In this document: positions 8,903-17,465 of the stretch, piece by piece | How the letters are laid out: each line of letters opens with the position of its first letter | Position numbering within the stretch: the first letter of the stretch is position 1 | DNA from: Xylophilus sp. | Lineage (GTDB): Bacteria > Pseudomonadota > Gammaproteobacteria > Burkholderiales > Burkholderiaceae_C | Direction of reading: 5' to 3' | Length of the DNA: 64,000 bases | NCBI GenBank assembly: GCA_009914555.1 | Contig: WNDY01000001.1 | Location: forward strand, 248,001-312,000 | The notes under the pieces: generated by a model | The model's input: the letters and a program-made list of their open reading frames with translations, nothing else | Told to the model about the DNA's origin: nothing | Databases searched by the model: none | Translations under genes and position numbers: made by a program

Positions 8903-9799
8903 GTGTTCGCACACAACAAGCGCCTGCAGTACACCGTCCGTGTCGGCGGCACCAACCCCGGCCTGGCCAACCTGATGCTCGAGCAGTTCGGCGGGCCGCA
9001 GGGCGAACTGGCCGCGGCCACCCGCTACTTCACCCAGGCCCTGTCGGAAGAAGACCCGGGTCGCCGCGACATGCTCTACGACATCGCGACCGAGGAGCTC
9101 AGCCATCTGGAGGTCATCGGCAGCATCGTCGCCATGCTCAACCGCGGCGCCAAGGGCCGGCTGGCCGAGGCGGTCGACACCGAGGCCGACACCTACCGCC
9201 GCATCACCGGCGCGGGCAACGACAGCCATGTGACGCAGGTGCTCTACGGCGGCGGCACGCCGCTGACCAGTTCGGCCGGCGTGCCGTGGACGGCGGCCTA
9301 TATCGACACCATCGGCGACCCCACGGCCGACCTGCGCAGCAACATTGCCGCGGAGGCCCGCGCCAAGATCGTCTACGACCGGCTCATCGCGCTGACCGAC
9401 GACCCCGGCGTGAAGGACGCGCTGACCTTCCTGATGACGCGCGAGATCGCGCACCTGAAGTCGTTCGAGAAGGCGCTGTATTCGATCGAAGGCAACTTCC
9501 CGCCGGGCAAGCTGCCGCCCGACCCGCGCTTCGAGAGCATCTACTTCGACATGTCGCAGGGCGACCCGCAGGCGGTGCCCGGTCCGTGGAACGATCCGGA
9601 GAAGTTCGAGATCGTCTCCGACCGCGAGCGGCAGGTGGCGGTGGATGGCGGCACCGGCCTGCCCACGGTGGAGCTGGCGCCCGACGAGGTGGCGGTGGTC
9701 GCCGCGTTCGCCACGCGCACTGCATCGGATCCGCAGTCCGATCCGACCACGGGCGCCGAACTCGGCGCGCTGGGCTCCGGCAACGCAGCCCAGCGCTGA
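8903..9799 (+). CDS. Manganese catalase
   Basis: A 298-residue non-haem dimanganese catalase converting hydrogen peroxide to water and oxygen. The GTG start at 8903 follows a perfect AGGAGG (8891-8896) by six bases; the frame is open upstream, but that would add a sequence unlike the family. Metal-ligand segments are visible: GPQGELAAATRYFTQAL, ATEELSHLEVIG (Glu and His ligands), and later EARAKIVYDRL and TREIAHLKSFEKAL. The C-terminal tail (GELGALGSGN-like) is typical. It heads a stretch of stress-type genes (DUF892 ferritin-like protein, envelope lipoproteins). Confidence 0.95.
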   Translation: MFAHNKRLQYTVRVGGTNPGLANLMLEQFGGPQGELAAATRYFTQALSEEDPGRRDMLYDIATEELSHLEVIGSIVAMLNRGAKGRLAEAVDTEADTYRRITGAGNDSHVTQVLYGGGTPLTSSAGVPWTAAYIDTIGDPTADLRSNIAAEARAKIVYDRLIALTDDPGVKDALTFLMTREIAHLKSFEKALYSIEGNFPPGKLPPDPRFESIYFDMSQGDPQAVPGPWNDPEKFEIVSDRERQVAVDGGTGLPTVELAPDEVAVVAAFATRTASDPQSDPTTGAELGALGSGNAAQR

Positions 9800-9816
9800 G
9801 TGCGTCGCCGGCGAGG

Positions 9817-9850
9817 AAAGCGGCCCGTCCCGTGCCGGACGGGCCGCTTT
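9817..9850 (+). terminator. Hairpin terminator after manganese catalase
   Basis: A perfect 14-bp inverted repeat AAAGCGGCCCGTCC / GGACGGGCCGCTTT with a 6-base loop, 17 bases after the catalase stop. The T residues at the end of the right arm run into GCTTTCC. The stem is symmetrical, so it can also end transcription of the minus-strand zinc-finger gene that converges from the right. Confidence 0.8.
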
Positions 9851-9889
9851 GCTTTCCATGGGGAAGTGAAGCTGCCGCCAGCGCCTGCC

Positions 9890-10234
9890 TCAGGCGCCGC
9901 CCACGATGCTGACCACCTTGCCGGATCCGCTGCAGGTCGGGCAGGCCGCCGCCCCGGCGCGGCCGCTGCCGCCGCACTGCGGACAGACGTTCTCGCCGGT
10001 GCCGGCCTGGCCCGGCGGGGCTTCGTCGCCGGGGTTCAGCGACTGCCCGTCCGCGCCGCCGTCGGCATGGGCGCCGGCCGGCTGGTCGGACCGCGCGCCG
10101 GGGCCGGCCGGTGCGCGGCGGGGTTCGTTGGAAGCCGGATGCAGGTCGGGCCGGCGCACCGCTTCCTGCGCGCGTGCGGCGCGGGGTGCGCCGTCCTGGC
10201 CGTCGGGGGTCGACGGACCGCTCGGACTGGTCAT
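9890..10234 (-). CDS. Small protein with DnaJ-type CxxCxGSG zinc motif
   Basis: 114 residues: a low-complexity, charged and Pro/Ala/Gly-rich first two thirds, then two cysteine pairs, CPQCGGSG and CPTCSGSG (about residues 83-104), which resemble half of the DnaJ zinc-binding domain. No J-domain is present. Such proteins are common as uncharacterised ORFs in Burkholderiales. It lies 10 bases downstream of the DUF892 gene on the same strand and is probably co-transcribed. Confidence 0.65.
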   Translation of the reverse strand: MTSPSGPSTPDGQDGAPRAARAQEAVRRPDLHPASNEPRRAPAGPGARSDQPAGAHADGGADGQSLNPGDEAPPGQAGTGENVCPQCGGSGRAGAAACPTCSGSGKVVSIVGGA

Positions 10235-10244
10235 GCCGCACCCG

Positions 10245-10760
10245 TCAGCGCTTGGCCGGCAAGCCGCCGGTTTCGCTGCGCTGCAGATACTGCCGGGTGA
10301 TCGACGGCAGCTGTTCGAGCAGCCAGGCGGCCATCGCTTCTTCTTCGGCCAGATTGCCTGCGCTCACCGCGCGCAGGTCCTCGTCCTGCAGCAGCTCGGC
10401 CGCGGCCAGCAGGATGCGGTATGAGGCGATCTCGAGCTGCTCGAAGTGATAGGAGGCCAGGGCGATCTTCACCACCTCGTCGCCGGCGGCCATCGTGCCC
10501 ACGCCCTGGGCGAAGGCCGCCACGCGGCCGGTGACGTCCTTCACCAGGGAGGTATCGCCGCCGTGCGCCTCCAGATAGGCGCGCAGCCGCCGGGCCTGGC
10601 CGCGGGTTTCCTCCAGATGGCTGCGCAGCCGGGCCTGCAGCTCGGGGTAGTGCTCGACGCGTTCGGCCGTGGCCGAGAGCATCTGTTCGGCCTGTTGCTC
10701 CATCGCATGCGCATCGCGCAGCCAGTCGAGCACTTCGTTGCGGGCTTGTTCCATGGTCAT
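10245..10760 (-). CDS. DUF892 ferritin-like protein (YciE/YciF type)
   Basis: 171 residues, nearly all helical. The start (VLDWLRDAHAMEQQAEQML), HLEETRGQARRL and ASYHFEQLEIASYRILLAAAEL segments match the four-helix bundle of YciF-like proteins, with Glu and His residues placed for a di-iron site; late EEEAMAAWL gives another Glu ligand. These proteins are associated with general and osmotic stress responses. Two Met codons (10760 and 10754) compete as start. It is divergent from the lipoprotein gene, with 296 bases between that hold a G-rich run near 10770-10790 and nothing else I can name. Confidence 0.85.
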   Translation of the reverse strand: MTMEQARNEVLDWLRDAHAMEQQAEQMLSATAERVEHYPELQARLRSHLEETRGQARRLRAYLEAHGGDTSLVKDVTGRVAAFAQGVGTMAAGDEVVKIALASYHFEQLEIASYRILLAAAELLQDEDLRAVSAGNLAEEEAMAAWLLEQLPSITRQYLQRSETGGLPAKR

Positions 10761-11056
10761 GTCCTGAAATGGGATGGGAGGGTGGGGGGGTCATGACCGG
10801 ATGGCGCCGTCGTCCCCAACACCGAGTCTTCCGAGGGCGCCGCGCCCGCATCTGCGGACCGATGGCGAAGCGGGTTGTAGGACGGCGGCGCATCGGCCAG
10901 CGCAGATGTAGGCGGCAGCGCACGGCGGCCGCGGGCCCGGCCGCACGAGGCGGCGCGGCCGCGGCCGGCCCGCGCGCTGCTGATCGGTGCCTAGGCTGCG
11001 CCGCAGTTCCGCCGTCCCCTGCGCGGACGTTCACCTGACGAGGAGCCTGCGACGCC

Positions 11057-11500
11057 ATGAACCCATCGACCACCTTGCGCCTCGGCGTGGCCGCGGCCGC
11101 CCTGGCCGCCCTGGCCGGCTGTGCCACCAGCCGCGACGCCCCCACCAGCCAGCTCGCCCTGGCCCGCAGTGCCGTCGAGCGTGCCGCCGCCGCGCCCGCC
11201 GCGGTGGAAAGCGCGCCGGTCGAATTGCAGCTGGCCCGCGACAAGCTGCTGCGCGCCGAGCAGGCCGCGGGCAACCGCGACTACGACTATGCCCGCCGCC
11301 TGGCCGCCGAGGCCGAGGTCGACGCCCAGGTGACCGAATCGCGTGGCGCGGCGCTGCGCAGCCAGGAGGCGCTGGCCAAGGTGCGCGAGGGCCTGCGCGC
11401 GCTCAACGACGAAATCAACCGCAACGCCGCCGCGCCCGCCGCCGTGGCCGTGCCGGTCCCGCCGCCGCCGGCGGTCGTGCCCGTGCGCCCCGTTCCCTGA
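11057..11500 (+). CDS. DUF4398 lipoprotein
   Basis: A 147-residue envelope lipoprotein. The signal peptide ends in a lipobox (LAALAGCATS), so the mature protein starts at about Cys23. The mature part is an Ala-rich helical repeat typical of DUF4398 (APVELQLARDKLLRAEQAA, DYARRLAAEAEVDAQ) followed by a Pro/Val-rich tail (VPVPPPPAVVPVRPVP). Its first half resembles the next gene, so the pair looks like a duplication in which only the second copy carries an OmpA domain. Probably periplasmic and outer-membrane anchored. Confidence 0.8.
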   Translation: MNPSTTLRLGVAAAALAALAGCATSRDAPTSQLALARSAVERAAAAPAAVESAPVELQLARDKLLRAEQAAGNRDYDYARRLAAEAEVDAQVTESRGAALRSQEALAKVREGLRALNDEINRNAAAPAAVAVPVPPPPAVVPVRPVP

Positions 11501-11542
11501 CCCGCGGCCCGCCGCCGCCCTCCCACCAGGAAGCACCACACC

Positions 11543-12430
11543 ATGACGACGACGAATCCCTCCTTCCGCTGCCTCCCCGCGCTGGCCGCGGCCGTGTCCA
11601 CCGCCGTGCTGCTGTCGGCCTGCGGCAGCATCGGCCCCAACGTCGCGCTGGAAGACGCCCGCAACACTGTGGCCTCCACCGGCAGCGACCCGGACGTGGT
11701 CAGCCGCGCACCGGTCGAGCTCAAGGCCGCGCGCGACGCGCTGCAGCGCGCCGACCAGGTCTGGAACAAGGACCATGACGACGCCGAGACCACGCATCTG
11801 GCCTACATCGCCTCGCAGCGCGCCGCCATCGCCCGCAACGCCGCGCAGCAGCGCCGCGCCGACGACGAGATCAAGACCGCCGGCAGCGACACCGACCGCC
11901 TGCGCCTGGAGCAGCGCACCCGCGAGGCCGAGCGCGCCCGCGCCCAGGCCCAGAGCGCCACGCAGCTCGCCGCCGTGCAGGGCGCCCAGGCCCGCGCCGC
12001 GCAGGACCGCGTGCGCCAGCTCGAAGCCCAGCTGCGCGACATCGAGGCCCGGCAGACCGAGCGCGGCCTGCTGGTCACGCTGGGCGATGTGCTGTTCGCC
12101 TTCGACAAGTCCGAGCTGCTGCCGGCAGCCGGCCCGCGGCTGGACAAGCTCGCGGGCTTCCTGCGCCAGTTCCCGCAGCGCCGGCTGCTGGTGGAGGGCT
12201 ACACCGACGCGGTCGGCTCCGGGCAGTACAACGACGACCTCTCGCGCCGCCGCGCCGAGGCGGTGCGCAGCGCGCTCGTCCAGCGCGGCGTGGACGCCTC
12301 GCGCATCGACGCCCGCGGCTACGGCAAGGCCTACCCGGTCGCCGACAACGGCACCAACGAAGGCCGGGCGCTGAACCGCCGCGTCGAGGTGGTGATCGCC
12401 GACGAGAACGGCAACCTGCGCGGGCGATAA
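11543..12430 (+). CDS. DUF4398 and OmpA-domain lipoprotein
   Basis: 295 residues. Signal peptide with lipobox LLSACGS, a DUF4398 helical segment (RAPVELKAARDALQRADQVW), a long coiled coil (about 95-180, many R/E/Q/A heptads), then an OmpA/Pal peptidoglycan-binding domain from about 190 (LGDVLFAFDKSELLPAAGPRL, LLVEGYTDAVGSGQYNDDLS, RRAEAVRSALVQRGV, GRALNRRVEVV). It should anchor the outer membrane to peptidoglycan. Located 42 bases after the first lipoprotein gene, so likely one operon. Confidence 0.88.
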   Translation: MTTTNPSFRCLPALAAAVSTAVLLSACGSIGPNVALEDARNTVASTGSDPDVVSRAPVELKAARDALQRADQVWNKDHDDAETTHLAYIASQRAAIARNAAQQRRADDEIKTAGSDTDRLRLEQRTREAERARAQAQSATQLAAVQGAQARAAQDRVRQLEAQLRDIEARQTERGLLVTLGDVLFAFDKSELLPAAGPRLDKLAGFLRQFPQRRLLVEGYTDAVGSGQYNDDLSRRRAEAVRSALVQRGVDASRIDARGYGKAYPVADNGTNEGRALNRRVEVVIADENGNLRGR

Positions 12431-12799
12431 GACGCGGCGCTTCCGTGTGCCGGTACAGGTTGCTCGGGGGTATATGCTTGCAGCGTGCAACAGATGCGCG
12501 CTGTGGGCATATGACTGAGTGGGTATACCATCACTCTTCCGTGCGGGGTCATCGTCGCGCGCACCCCGTCGCGGGAGCTGTAGACCCCCGGCACCGGCTC
12601 GCCGGTGACTTCGAGCATGCCCCCGCGGCGCCCTGCGGGCGCTTGTCGAGGTCCGGTTCCTGGTGGCCCGCGCCCCTGCGCGCGCGTGGTGTTGGGTTGG
12701 TGTAGACGCCGCTGCCGCCGCGCGGCCATCGACGCCGCGCTCGCCGCCGCATAATCCCGCCTCTTTCCGCCACCACGCGCGACAGAGCGCCTCCGCACC
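12431..12799. other. 369-base gene-free stretch with TATACC palindromes
   Basis: No credible gene. Near the left end are a GGGGGTATAT run (12467-12476) and the palindrome GGTATACC at 12522-12529, members of the dispersed motif noted elsewhere. Further right are short G+C-rich hairpins, for example GCGCCC/GGGCGC around 12630. A minus-strand frame crosses the region but has no start signal or recognisable domain. I looked for a cobalamin riboswitch ahead of the adenosyltransferase and saw no convincing B12 box. Confidence 0.4.
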
Positions 12800-13360
12800 A
12801 TGGGCCACCGCCTCACCCAGATCGCCACCCGCACCGGAGACGACGGCACCACCGGCCTGGGCGACAACACGCGCGTGCGCAAGGACAGCGCCCGGCCGCA
12901 GGCCCTGGGTGACGTGGACGAATTGAACGCCCACATCGGCCTGCTGCTGTGCGAGCCGCTGCCCGACGCGGTGCGCGCGCTGCTCGTCGACGTGCAGCAC
13001 CAGCTCTTCAACCTTGGCGGCGAGCTGTCGATCCCCGGCTTCACGCTGCTGCAGCCCACCGCGCTCGCACAGCTCGACGCGGCGCTGGCCCACCACAACG
13101 CCGCGCTGCCGCGGCTGGCCGAATTCGTCCTGCCGGGCGGCACCCGCGCCGCCGCGCAGGCGCACGTCTGCCGCACCGTGGCCCGCCGCGCCGAGCGCAG
13201 CGTGGTCGCGCTGGGCGCGGCCGAGGCCGCCGTCAACGACGCGCCGCGCCAGTACCTCAACCGCCTGTCGGACCTGCTGTTCGTGCTGGCGCGCGTGCTC
13301 AACCGCACGGACGGCGGCGACGTGTACTGGAAGAGCGAGCGGCTGGCGCGCGGCGGCTGA
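12800..13360 (+). CDS. Cob(I)yrinic acid a,c-diamide adenosyltransferase, PduO type
   Basis: 186 residues. Transfers the adenosyl group from ATP to Co(I) corrinoid to form adenosylcobalamin. The ATP-binding N-terminus TRTGDDGTTGLGDNTRVRKD (about 10-29) and the late RRAERSVVALG and QYLNRLSDLLFVLAR motifs are diagnostic of the PduO-type family. It stands alone, converging on the amidase gene, with no cobalamin biosynthesis genes nearby, so it probably serves salvage or supply for an adenosylcobalamin-dependent mutase. Confidence 0.94.
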   Translation: MGHRLTQIATRTGDDGTTGLGDNTRVRKDSARPQALGDVDELNAHIGLLLCEPLPDAVRALLVDVQHQLFNLGGELSIPGFTLLQPTALAQLDAALAHHNAALPRLAEFVLPGGTRAAAQAHVCRTVARRAERSVVALGAAEAAVNDAPRQYLNRLSDLLFVLARVLNRTDGGDVYWKSERLARGG

Positions 13361-13384
13361 CGCGCCGCCTCGGAAATTGGCCCT

Positions 13385-14734
13385 TCAGTGCGGGGCCAGC
13401 AGGGCCTCCACCGCCAGGCCGATGGACAGCAGCCGCTCGTCCCGGCCGTGCAGCGCCGCGACCGACAGGCCGACCGGGGCACCGCCCGCCTCGTGGCAGG
13501 GGATCGACAACGCGCAGCCGTCGACGAAGTTGACCAGCGTGGGGTTGCGCAGCAGCAGCAGGTTGGTGTCGCCGAACAGTTCGTCGGACGCCAGCAGCGG
13601 CGCCAGCGGCGGGGCGACGACCGGCACCGTCGGCCAGACGAAGGCGTCGAAGCCGGCCAGCCGCTCCTCCACCGCCTCGGTCCAGGCCTGCCGGCGCGCC
13701 AGCAGCGCCAGCAGGTCGGCCAGGTTCGCGTTCCGGCCCTTGAGCACGCGGCTCAACACGCGCGGGTCGAACTGCTGGGGCGCCGCGGCGATGTCGCCGG
13801 CGCGCGCCGCATAGGCCTCCAGCGCGGTGAAGCCGCTCTGGGCATTGATCTGCGCCAGCTCCAGGAATTCAGGCACTTCCACCGCGTGCAGCGTGGCGCC
13901 GGCGGCCGACAGGCGGGCCAGCGCGCGGTCGTGGACCGCAGCCACGGTGGCGTCCATGCGGTCGAGCACCAGCGTGGTCGGTGTGGCCAGCGACAGGCCG
14001 CGCAGCGCAGCCGGCTGCAGGCTGCGCCCGGCCGTGGCCGAGAGCACCGCGTCCACCGCCGCGCAGCAGGCCACGGTGGGAGCCATGGCACCCACCGAAT
14101 CGAGCTGGCGCGACAGTGCCAGCGTGCCGCGCTGCGGCACCCGTCGCGCCGTCGGCTTGAAGCCGGCCAGGCCGCACAGGGCCGCCGGTATGCGCAGCGA
14201 GCCGCCGGTGTCGGTGCCCAGGCCGGCCACGGCCATGCGGTCGCTCACCGACACCGCCGCGCCCGAGGACGAGCCGCCCGGAATGCGTCCGGTGGTGCGG
14301 TCCCACGGACCCAGCGGCGTGCCGTGGTGCGGGTTGATGCCCACGCCGGAATAGGCGAATTCGGTCATGTTGGTGCGGCCCACCGGCACGGCACCCGCGT
14401 CGAGCAGGCGCTGCACCGCGGCCGCGTTGGCGGCGGCGGGCGCGGCGCCGTCGAGCACGCGGGAGCCGGCGCGCGTGACCTGGCCGGCCACGTCGAACAG
14501 GTCCTTGATCGACACCGGCAGGCCTTCCAGCGGCGAGCGCGCGCCGTGCCGGGCGCGGTGCGCATCGGACAGCGCCGCCTGCGCGCGCGCGGCCGCCGGG
14601 TCCTGCAGGGTGAAGACGCGCGCGCCTTCGCCGGCCGGGTCCGCCGCGCGGGCCAGGGCCTCGTCGACCAGGGCGGCGGAAGTGGTCTCGCCCCGGCTCA
14701 GGCGGGTCTGGAGTTCGGTGATGGAGAAGGTCAT
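13385..14734 (-). CDS. Amidase signature family enzyme
   Basis: 449 residues. The Ser-cisSer-Lys triad is visible: Lys in LPVSIKDLFDVAG (about residue 85), the Ser pair in GRIPGGSSSGAAVSV, and the nucleophile region LGTDTGGSLRIPAALCG. It hydrolyses an amide or carbamate in the cytosol; C-terminal DGCALSIPCHEAGGAPVGL is usual for the AtzF/GatA-like group. The start is the ATG at 14734, since the upstream part of the open frame is a shadow. It lies 23 bases downstream of the DUF2848 gene and likely forms an operon with it under the divergent LysR regulator. Confidence 0.9.
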   Translation of the reverse strand: MTFSITELQTRLSRGETTSAALVDEALARAADPAGEGARVFTLQDPAAARAQAALSDAHRARHGARSPLEGLPVSIKDLFDVAGQVTRAGSRVLDGAAPAAANAAAVQRLLDAGAVPVGRTNMTEFAYSGVGINPHHGTPLGPWDRTTGRIPGGSSSGAAVSVSDRMAVAGLGTDTGGSLRIPAALCGLAGFKPTARRVPQRGTLALSRQLDSVGAMAPTVACCAAVDAVLSATAGRSLQPAALRGLSLATPTTLVLDRMDATVAAVHDRALARLSAAGATLHAVEVPEFLELAQINAQSGFTALEAYAARAGDIAAAPQQFDPRVLSRVLKGRNANLADLLALLARRQAWTEAVEERLAGFDAFVWPTVPVVAPPLAPLLASDELFGDTNLLLLRNPTLVNFVDGCALSIPCHEAGGAPVGLSVAALHGRDERLLSIGLAVEALLAPH

Positions 14735-14757
14735 GGTGGGCGTGACGGTATCAGCGA

Positions 14758-15444
14758 TCAGGCGACGTGGGGCAGCACATCGGTGGCATAGCGGTGCCGC
14801 AGGACGCGCCGGCGCACGGGGTCGCGCAGCTCCATGGCGAAGGCGGCCGCCGGGCGGATGCCGCCCTGCGCCGCCACGCTGCCGCAGCTCATGGCCGTGC
14901 CGGCGGGCAGGACGCCGCCATCCCAGTGGCCCGCGATCAGGTCGGCCGGCGTGCGCAGGCCGGCCAGGGGGCCGTGCTGGTAGACGCGCGTCTGCCCGTC
15001 TTTCTCGATCTCGGCATACAGCTCCAGCCGGTCCCAGTGCGCGGCCACGTCGGCATGGCGCCAGGCAGTGGTCGCCACGGGCTTGGGGCAGGCCTGCTTG
15101 GACAGGGCCACGCTGTGCGATTCGAGCCGGCGGTCGGTGTGGTCCGACGTCAGGCTGACCAGCAGCTCGCCGCGGTGCATGAACACCAGCACCTCGGCCT
15201 CGCCCGACGAATCGCCGCCCACCACCTGAATGCGCTCTTCCTGCACCAGCTGGTTGGCCGCGACGCGGTAGTACAGCGGCACGGCGCTCGGGCGGGGCAC
15301 GCCGAGCGCGGCCAGTTCCTCGATGTGGTGCTCGATGGCTGCCAGGTCGCGGCCGGCCCAGCCGGCGATGACGAACTGGTCGATGTCCACGGTGATCGAT
15401 TCGGAAGCTTGCTCCGGAATCTGCAGATCGAAATGCAGGCGCAT
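14758..15444 (-). CDS. DUF2848 family protein
   Basis: 228 residues matching proteins annotated only as DUF2848, thought to be related to the fumarylacetoacetase fold. Conserved-looking segments are ELLVSLTSDHTDRRLESHSV and GTAMSCGSVAAQGGIRPA, the second resembling the catalytic/metal region of FAA hydrolases. The ATG at 15444 fits the family length. It heads an operon with the amidase, and a LysR regulator is divergent, so the pair probably breaks down an amide- or ring-containing compound. Exact substrate unknown. Confidence 0.75.
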   Translation of the reverse strand: MRLHFDLQIPEQASESITVDIDQFVIAGWAGRDLAAIEHHIEELAALGVPRPSAVPLYYRVAANQLVQEERIQVVGGDSSGEAEVLVFMHRGELLVSLTSDHTDRRLESHSVALSKQACPKPVATTAWRHADVAAHWDRLELYAEIEKDGQTRVYQHGPLAGLRTPADLIAGHWDGGVLPAGTAMSCGSVAAQGGIRPAAAFAMELRDPVRRRVLRHRYATDVLPHVA

Positions 15445-15717
15445 GGGGTGGGGGTCGGAGAGTGGGGAAGGCGGTGTGCCGGTCCGCGGGAATTGTTCGA
15501 GCGCGCCCCGGCAGCGTCCAGCAAGTTTTTCTTTGCGTGCGCGAAAGAAATCTCCGTGCAGCACGGGTGCGAAATTTGCCTGTCTCCTGGGGAAAACCCG
15601 GGCAAGTCGGGATTGCACAGGCGCCCGGAATGGCCCAAGTTGGCGCACTTTGCCCATCGCGGGCGATGAATGGTGCGCCCACGCACCAGGATGGTGAGAC
15701 TCGATGATGGTGAACGG

Positions 15718-16629
15718 ATGAATACGCGCTTCGTCGAAGCGTTCCTGTGGTCCGCGCGGCTCGGCAGCTTCCGCGCGGCGAGCGAGCGCCTGCACATCAC
15801 GCAGGCGGCCGTGGCCAACCGCATCGCGTCGCTGGAGCAGGACATCGGTGCGCGCCTGTTCGAGCGCGATGCGCGCGAGCTGCGCATCACGCCGGTCGGC
15901 ATGCGCCTGCTGGAGTACGGCGACCGCCTGATGGAGCTGCGCCGCGAGATCGTCTCGCTGGGCCGTCCACAGCGCGAGGTGTCGGGCCTGGTGCGCATCG
16001 GCGCGATCGAGACGGTGGTGCACACCTGGCTGCTGGCCTTTTTGACCAACCTGCAGTCGACCTACCCGGCCGTCGAGGTGCAGATCACGTCGGAGACGAC
16101 GCGCGCGCTGCACCGCGGCCTGCGCGAAGGCGCGCTCGACATTGCCCTGCAGACCGATCCGCTGGGCGAGCCCGGCATCGTCAACATGCCCTGCCTGCCG
16201 ATGAAGATGGGCTGGGTGGGCCGCCCGTGCGGCGAGGGGCCGCTGCCGGTGGAACAGATCCTGCGCGAGCCGGTGCTGACCATGAGCCCGAGATCGCAGC
16301 CGCACGAGGCCCTCAAGGGACTCTACCGCGAAGCCGGCATCCCGGTGGGCAAGGTGCATTGCGTGAGCTCGATCGCGGCGCTGGCCCGGCTGGTCACCCA
16401 CGGTTTCGGGCGGGCACTGGTGCCCTTGCCGGCGATCGACGAATACGTGGAGCGCGGCGAGCTGCAGATCATCGCATCGGACCGGCCGGTGCCGCCGCAG
16501 CGCATCGTGGTGAGCTACCTGGACGCGGCAGGGTCGGATGCCATCCGTCTGGTGGCGGAGCTGGCCAGCCGGGTGTCGGACCAGTTCACCTCCGGTCTGG
16601 ATACCCCAGCCGCGGGCGCTGCGGCGTAA
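15718..16629 (+). CDS. LysR-family transcriptional regulator
   Basis: 303 residues from ATG 15718 (a GTG 48 bases upstream is in frame but puts extra residues before the HTH). HTH: FVEAFLWSARLGSFRAASER, LHITQAAVANRIASLEQDIG. The effector domain follows (VSGLVRIGAIETVVHTWL). It is divergent from the DUF2848-amidase pair; the 273-base gap between them is long enough for two promoters and LysR sites, although I could not pick a clear T-N11-A box. Likely activator of the amidase operon. Confidence 0.87.
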   Translation: MNTRFVEAFLWSARLGSFRAASERLHITQAAVANRIASLEQDIGARLFERDARELRITPVGMRLLEYGDRLMELRREIVSLGRPQREVSGLVRIGAIETVVHTWLLAFLTNLQSTYPAVEVQITSETTRALHRGLREGALDIALQTDPLGEPGIVNMPCLPMKMGWVGRPCGEGPLPVEQILREPVLTMSPRSQPHEALKGLYREAGIPVGKVHCVSSIAALARLVTHGFGRALVPLPAIDEYVERGELQIIASDRPVPPQRIVVSYLDAAGSDAIRLVAELASRVSDQFTSGLDTPAAGAAA

Positions 16630-16751
16630 GGGTTTCTGCTGATCCGGCGACAAGAAATAGTGGGGGCGACGGCAAAGAATTAATCGTTTGTGGCTGCGGA
16701 AGATGCGTTTGAAGATTGGACGGTCTAAATCAACGGGTGCGGTCAATCGAC

Positions 16752-17420
16752 ATGGCAAATAATGCTTCCTCCGTGCAAGAAAATGGCCTGCTTTTCGTGG
16801 CATCCGACGTGGATGCTGCGGACGATGCCGATTTCAATCGCTGGTACGACAGCGAGCATGTCGAAGAGCGCGTGAGAATACCCGGATTTATTTCGGGTGC
16901 GCGCTATTTTTCGGCGGGGGGCGGCCGTAAATACCTCGGCCTCTACAGGACCGAGTCGCTCGGCGCCTTCCAAACCGAAGCCTACCCCGCGGCGTTCCAG
17001 CGGCAGACGCCTTGGTCGGTCGAGAATCTCGGCCGCATGCGCGATCCGATCCGCCGGGTTTGCGCGGTGCAGTCCGTCACCGGTTTCGGATCGGGAAGCC
17101 ATTTGGCGGTGATCTTTCTGCCGCTCGAAACTCCGGCGCAGATATTGCGCGATCGCGCGCTGGAAATCGGAAAGAAAATCGCAGATATCGACGGCTTCGT
17201 GCAGTCCTATCTGCTGTCTCCGGACACGGCATTGAGCACGCCGCTGCCCAAGGAATCGACCGACGGCCGCCAGCTCCATCCCATGTTTGCGGTCGAAGCC
17301 AGCCGGGCCGATGCCATCGATGCGGCCATCGGCGCCGCGAGCGGGATTTTCGACACCGACGCCGCCGAGGCATGGCGGCTGTCGCTGGGCTGGAAGCTGC
17401 ATTCCGCCGACCTGGCCTGA
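16752..17420 (+). CDS. Dimeric alpha-beta barrel (DUF4286/EthD-like) protein
   Basis: 222 residues from ATG 16752; a TTG 36 bases upstream is in frame but weaker. The motif DFNRWYDSEHVEERVRIPGF (about 29-48) followed by a predicted beta strand with KYLGLYR is the signature of small ferredoxin-like dimeric barrels that bind or rearrange small organic acids. The second half looks like a second copy of the fold. The first third uses many A/T-ending codons unlike neighbours, a hint of recent acquisition. It precedes an MHS permease gene by 45 bases, so both probably handle the same compound. Confidence 0.6.
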   Translation: MANNASSVQENGLLFVASDVDAADDADFNRWYDSEHVEERVRIPGFISGARYFSAGGGRKYLGLYRTESLGAFQTEAYPAAFQRQTPWSVENLGRMRDPIRRVCAVQSVTGFGSGSHLAVIFLPLETPAQILRDRALEIGKKIADIDGFVQSYLLSPDTALSTPLPKESTDGRQLHPMFAVEASRADAIDAAIGAASGIFDTDAAEAWRLSLGWKLHSADLA

Positions 17421-17465
17421 CGGCGCCCACTCGCATCCACCTCGCTTTAGACCACGGGATCTGAA

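Noticed and set aside
12431-12799. Possible cobalamin riboswitch or minus-strand gene ahead of the adenosyltransferase.
   Set aside because: No B12 box or typical pairing was found, and the minus frame has no RBS or recognisable domain.
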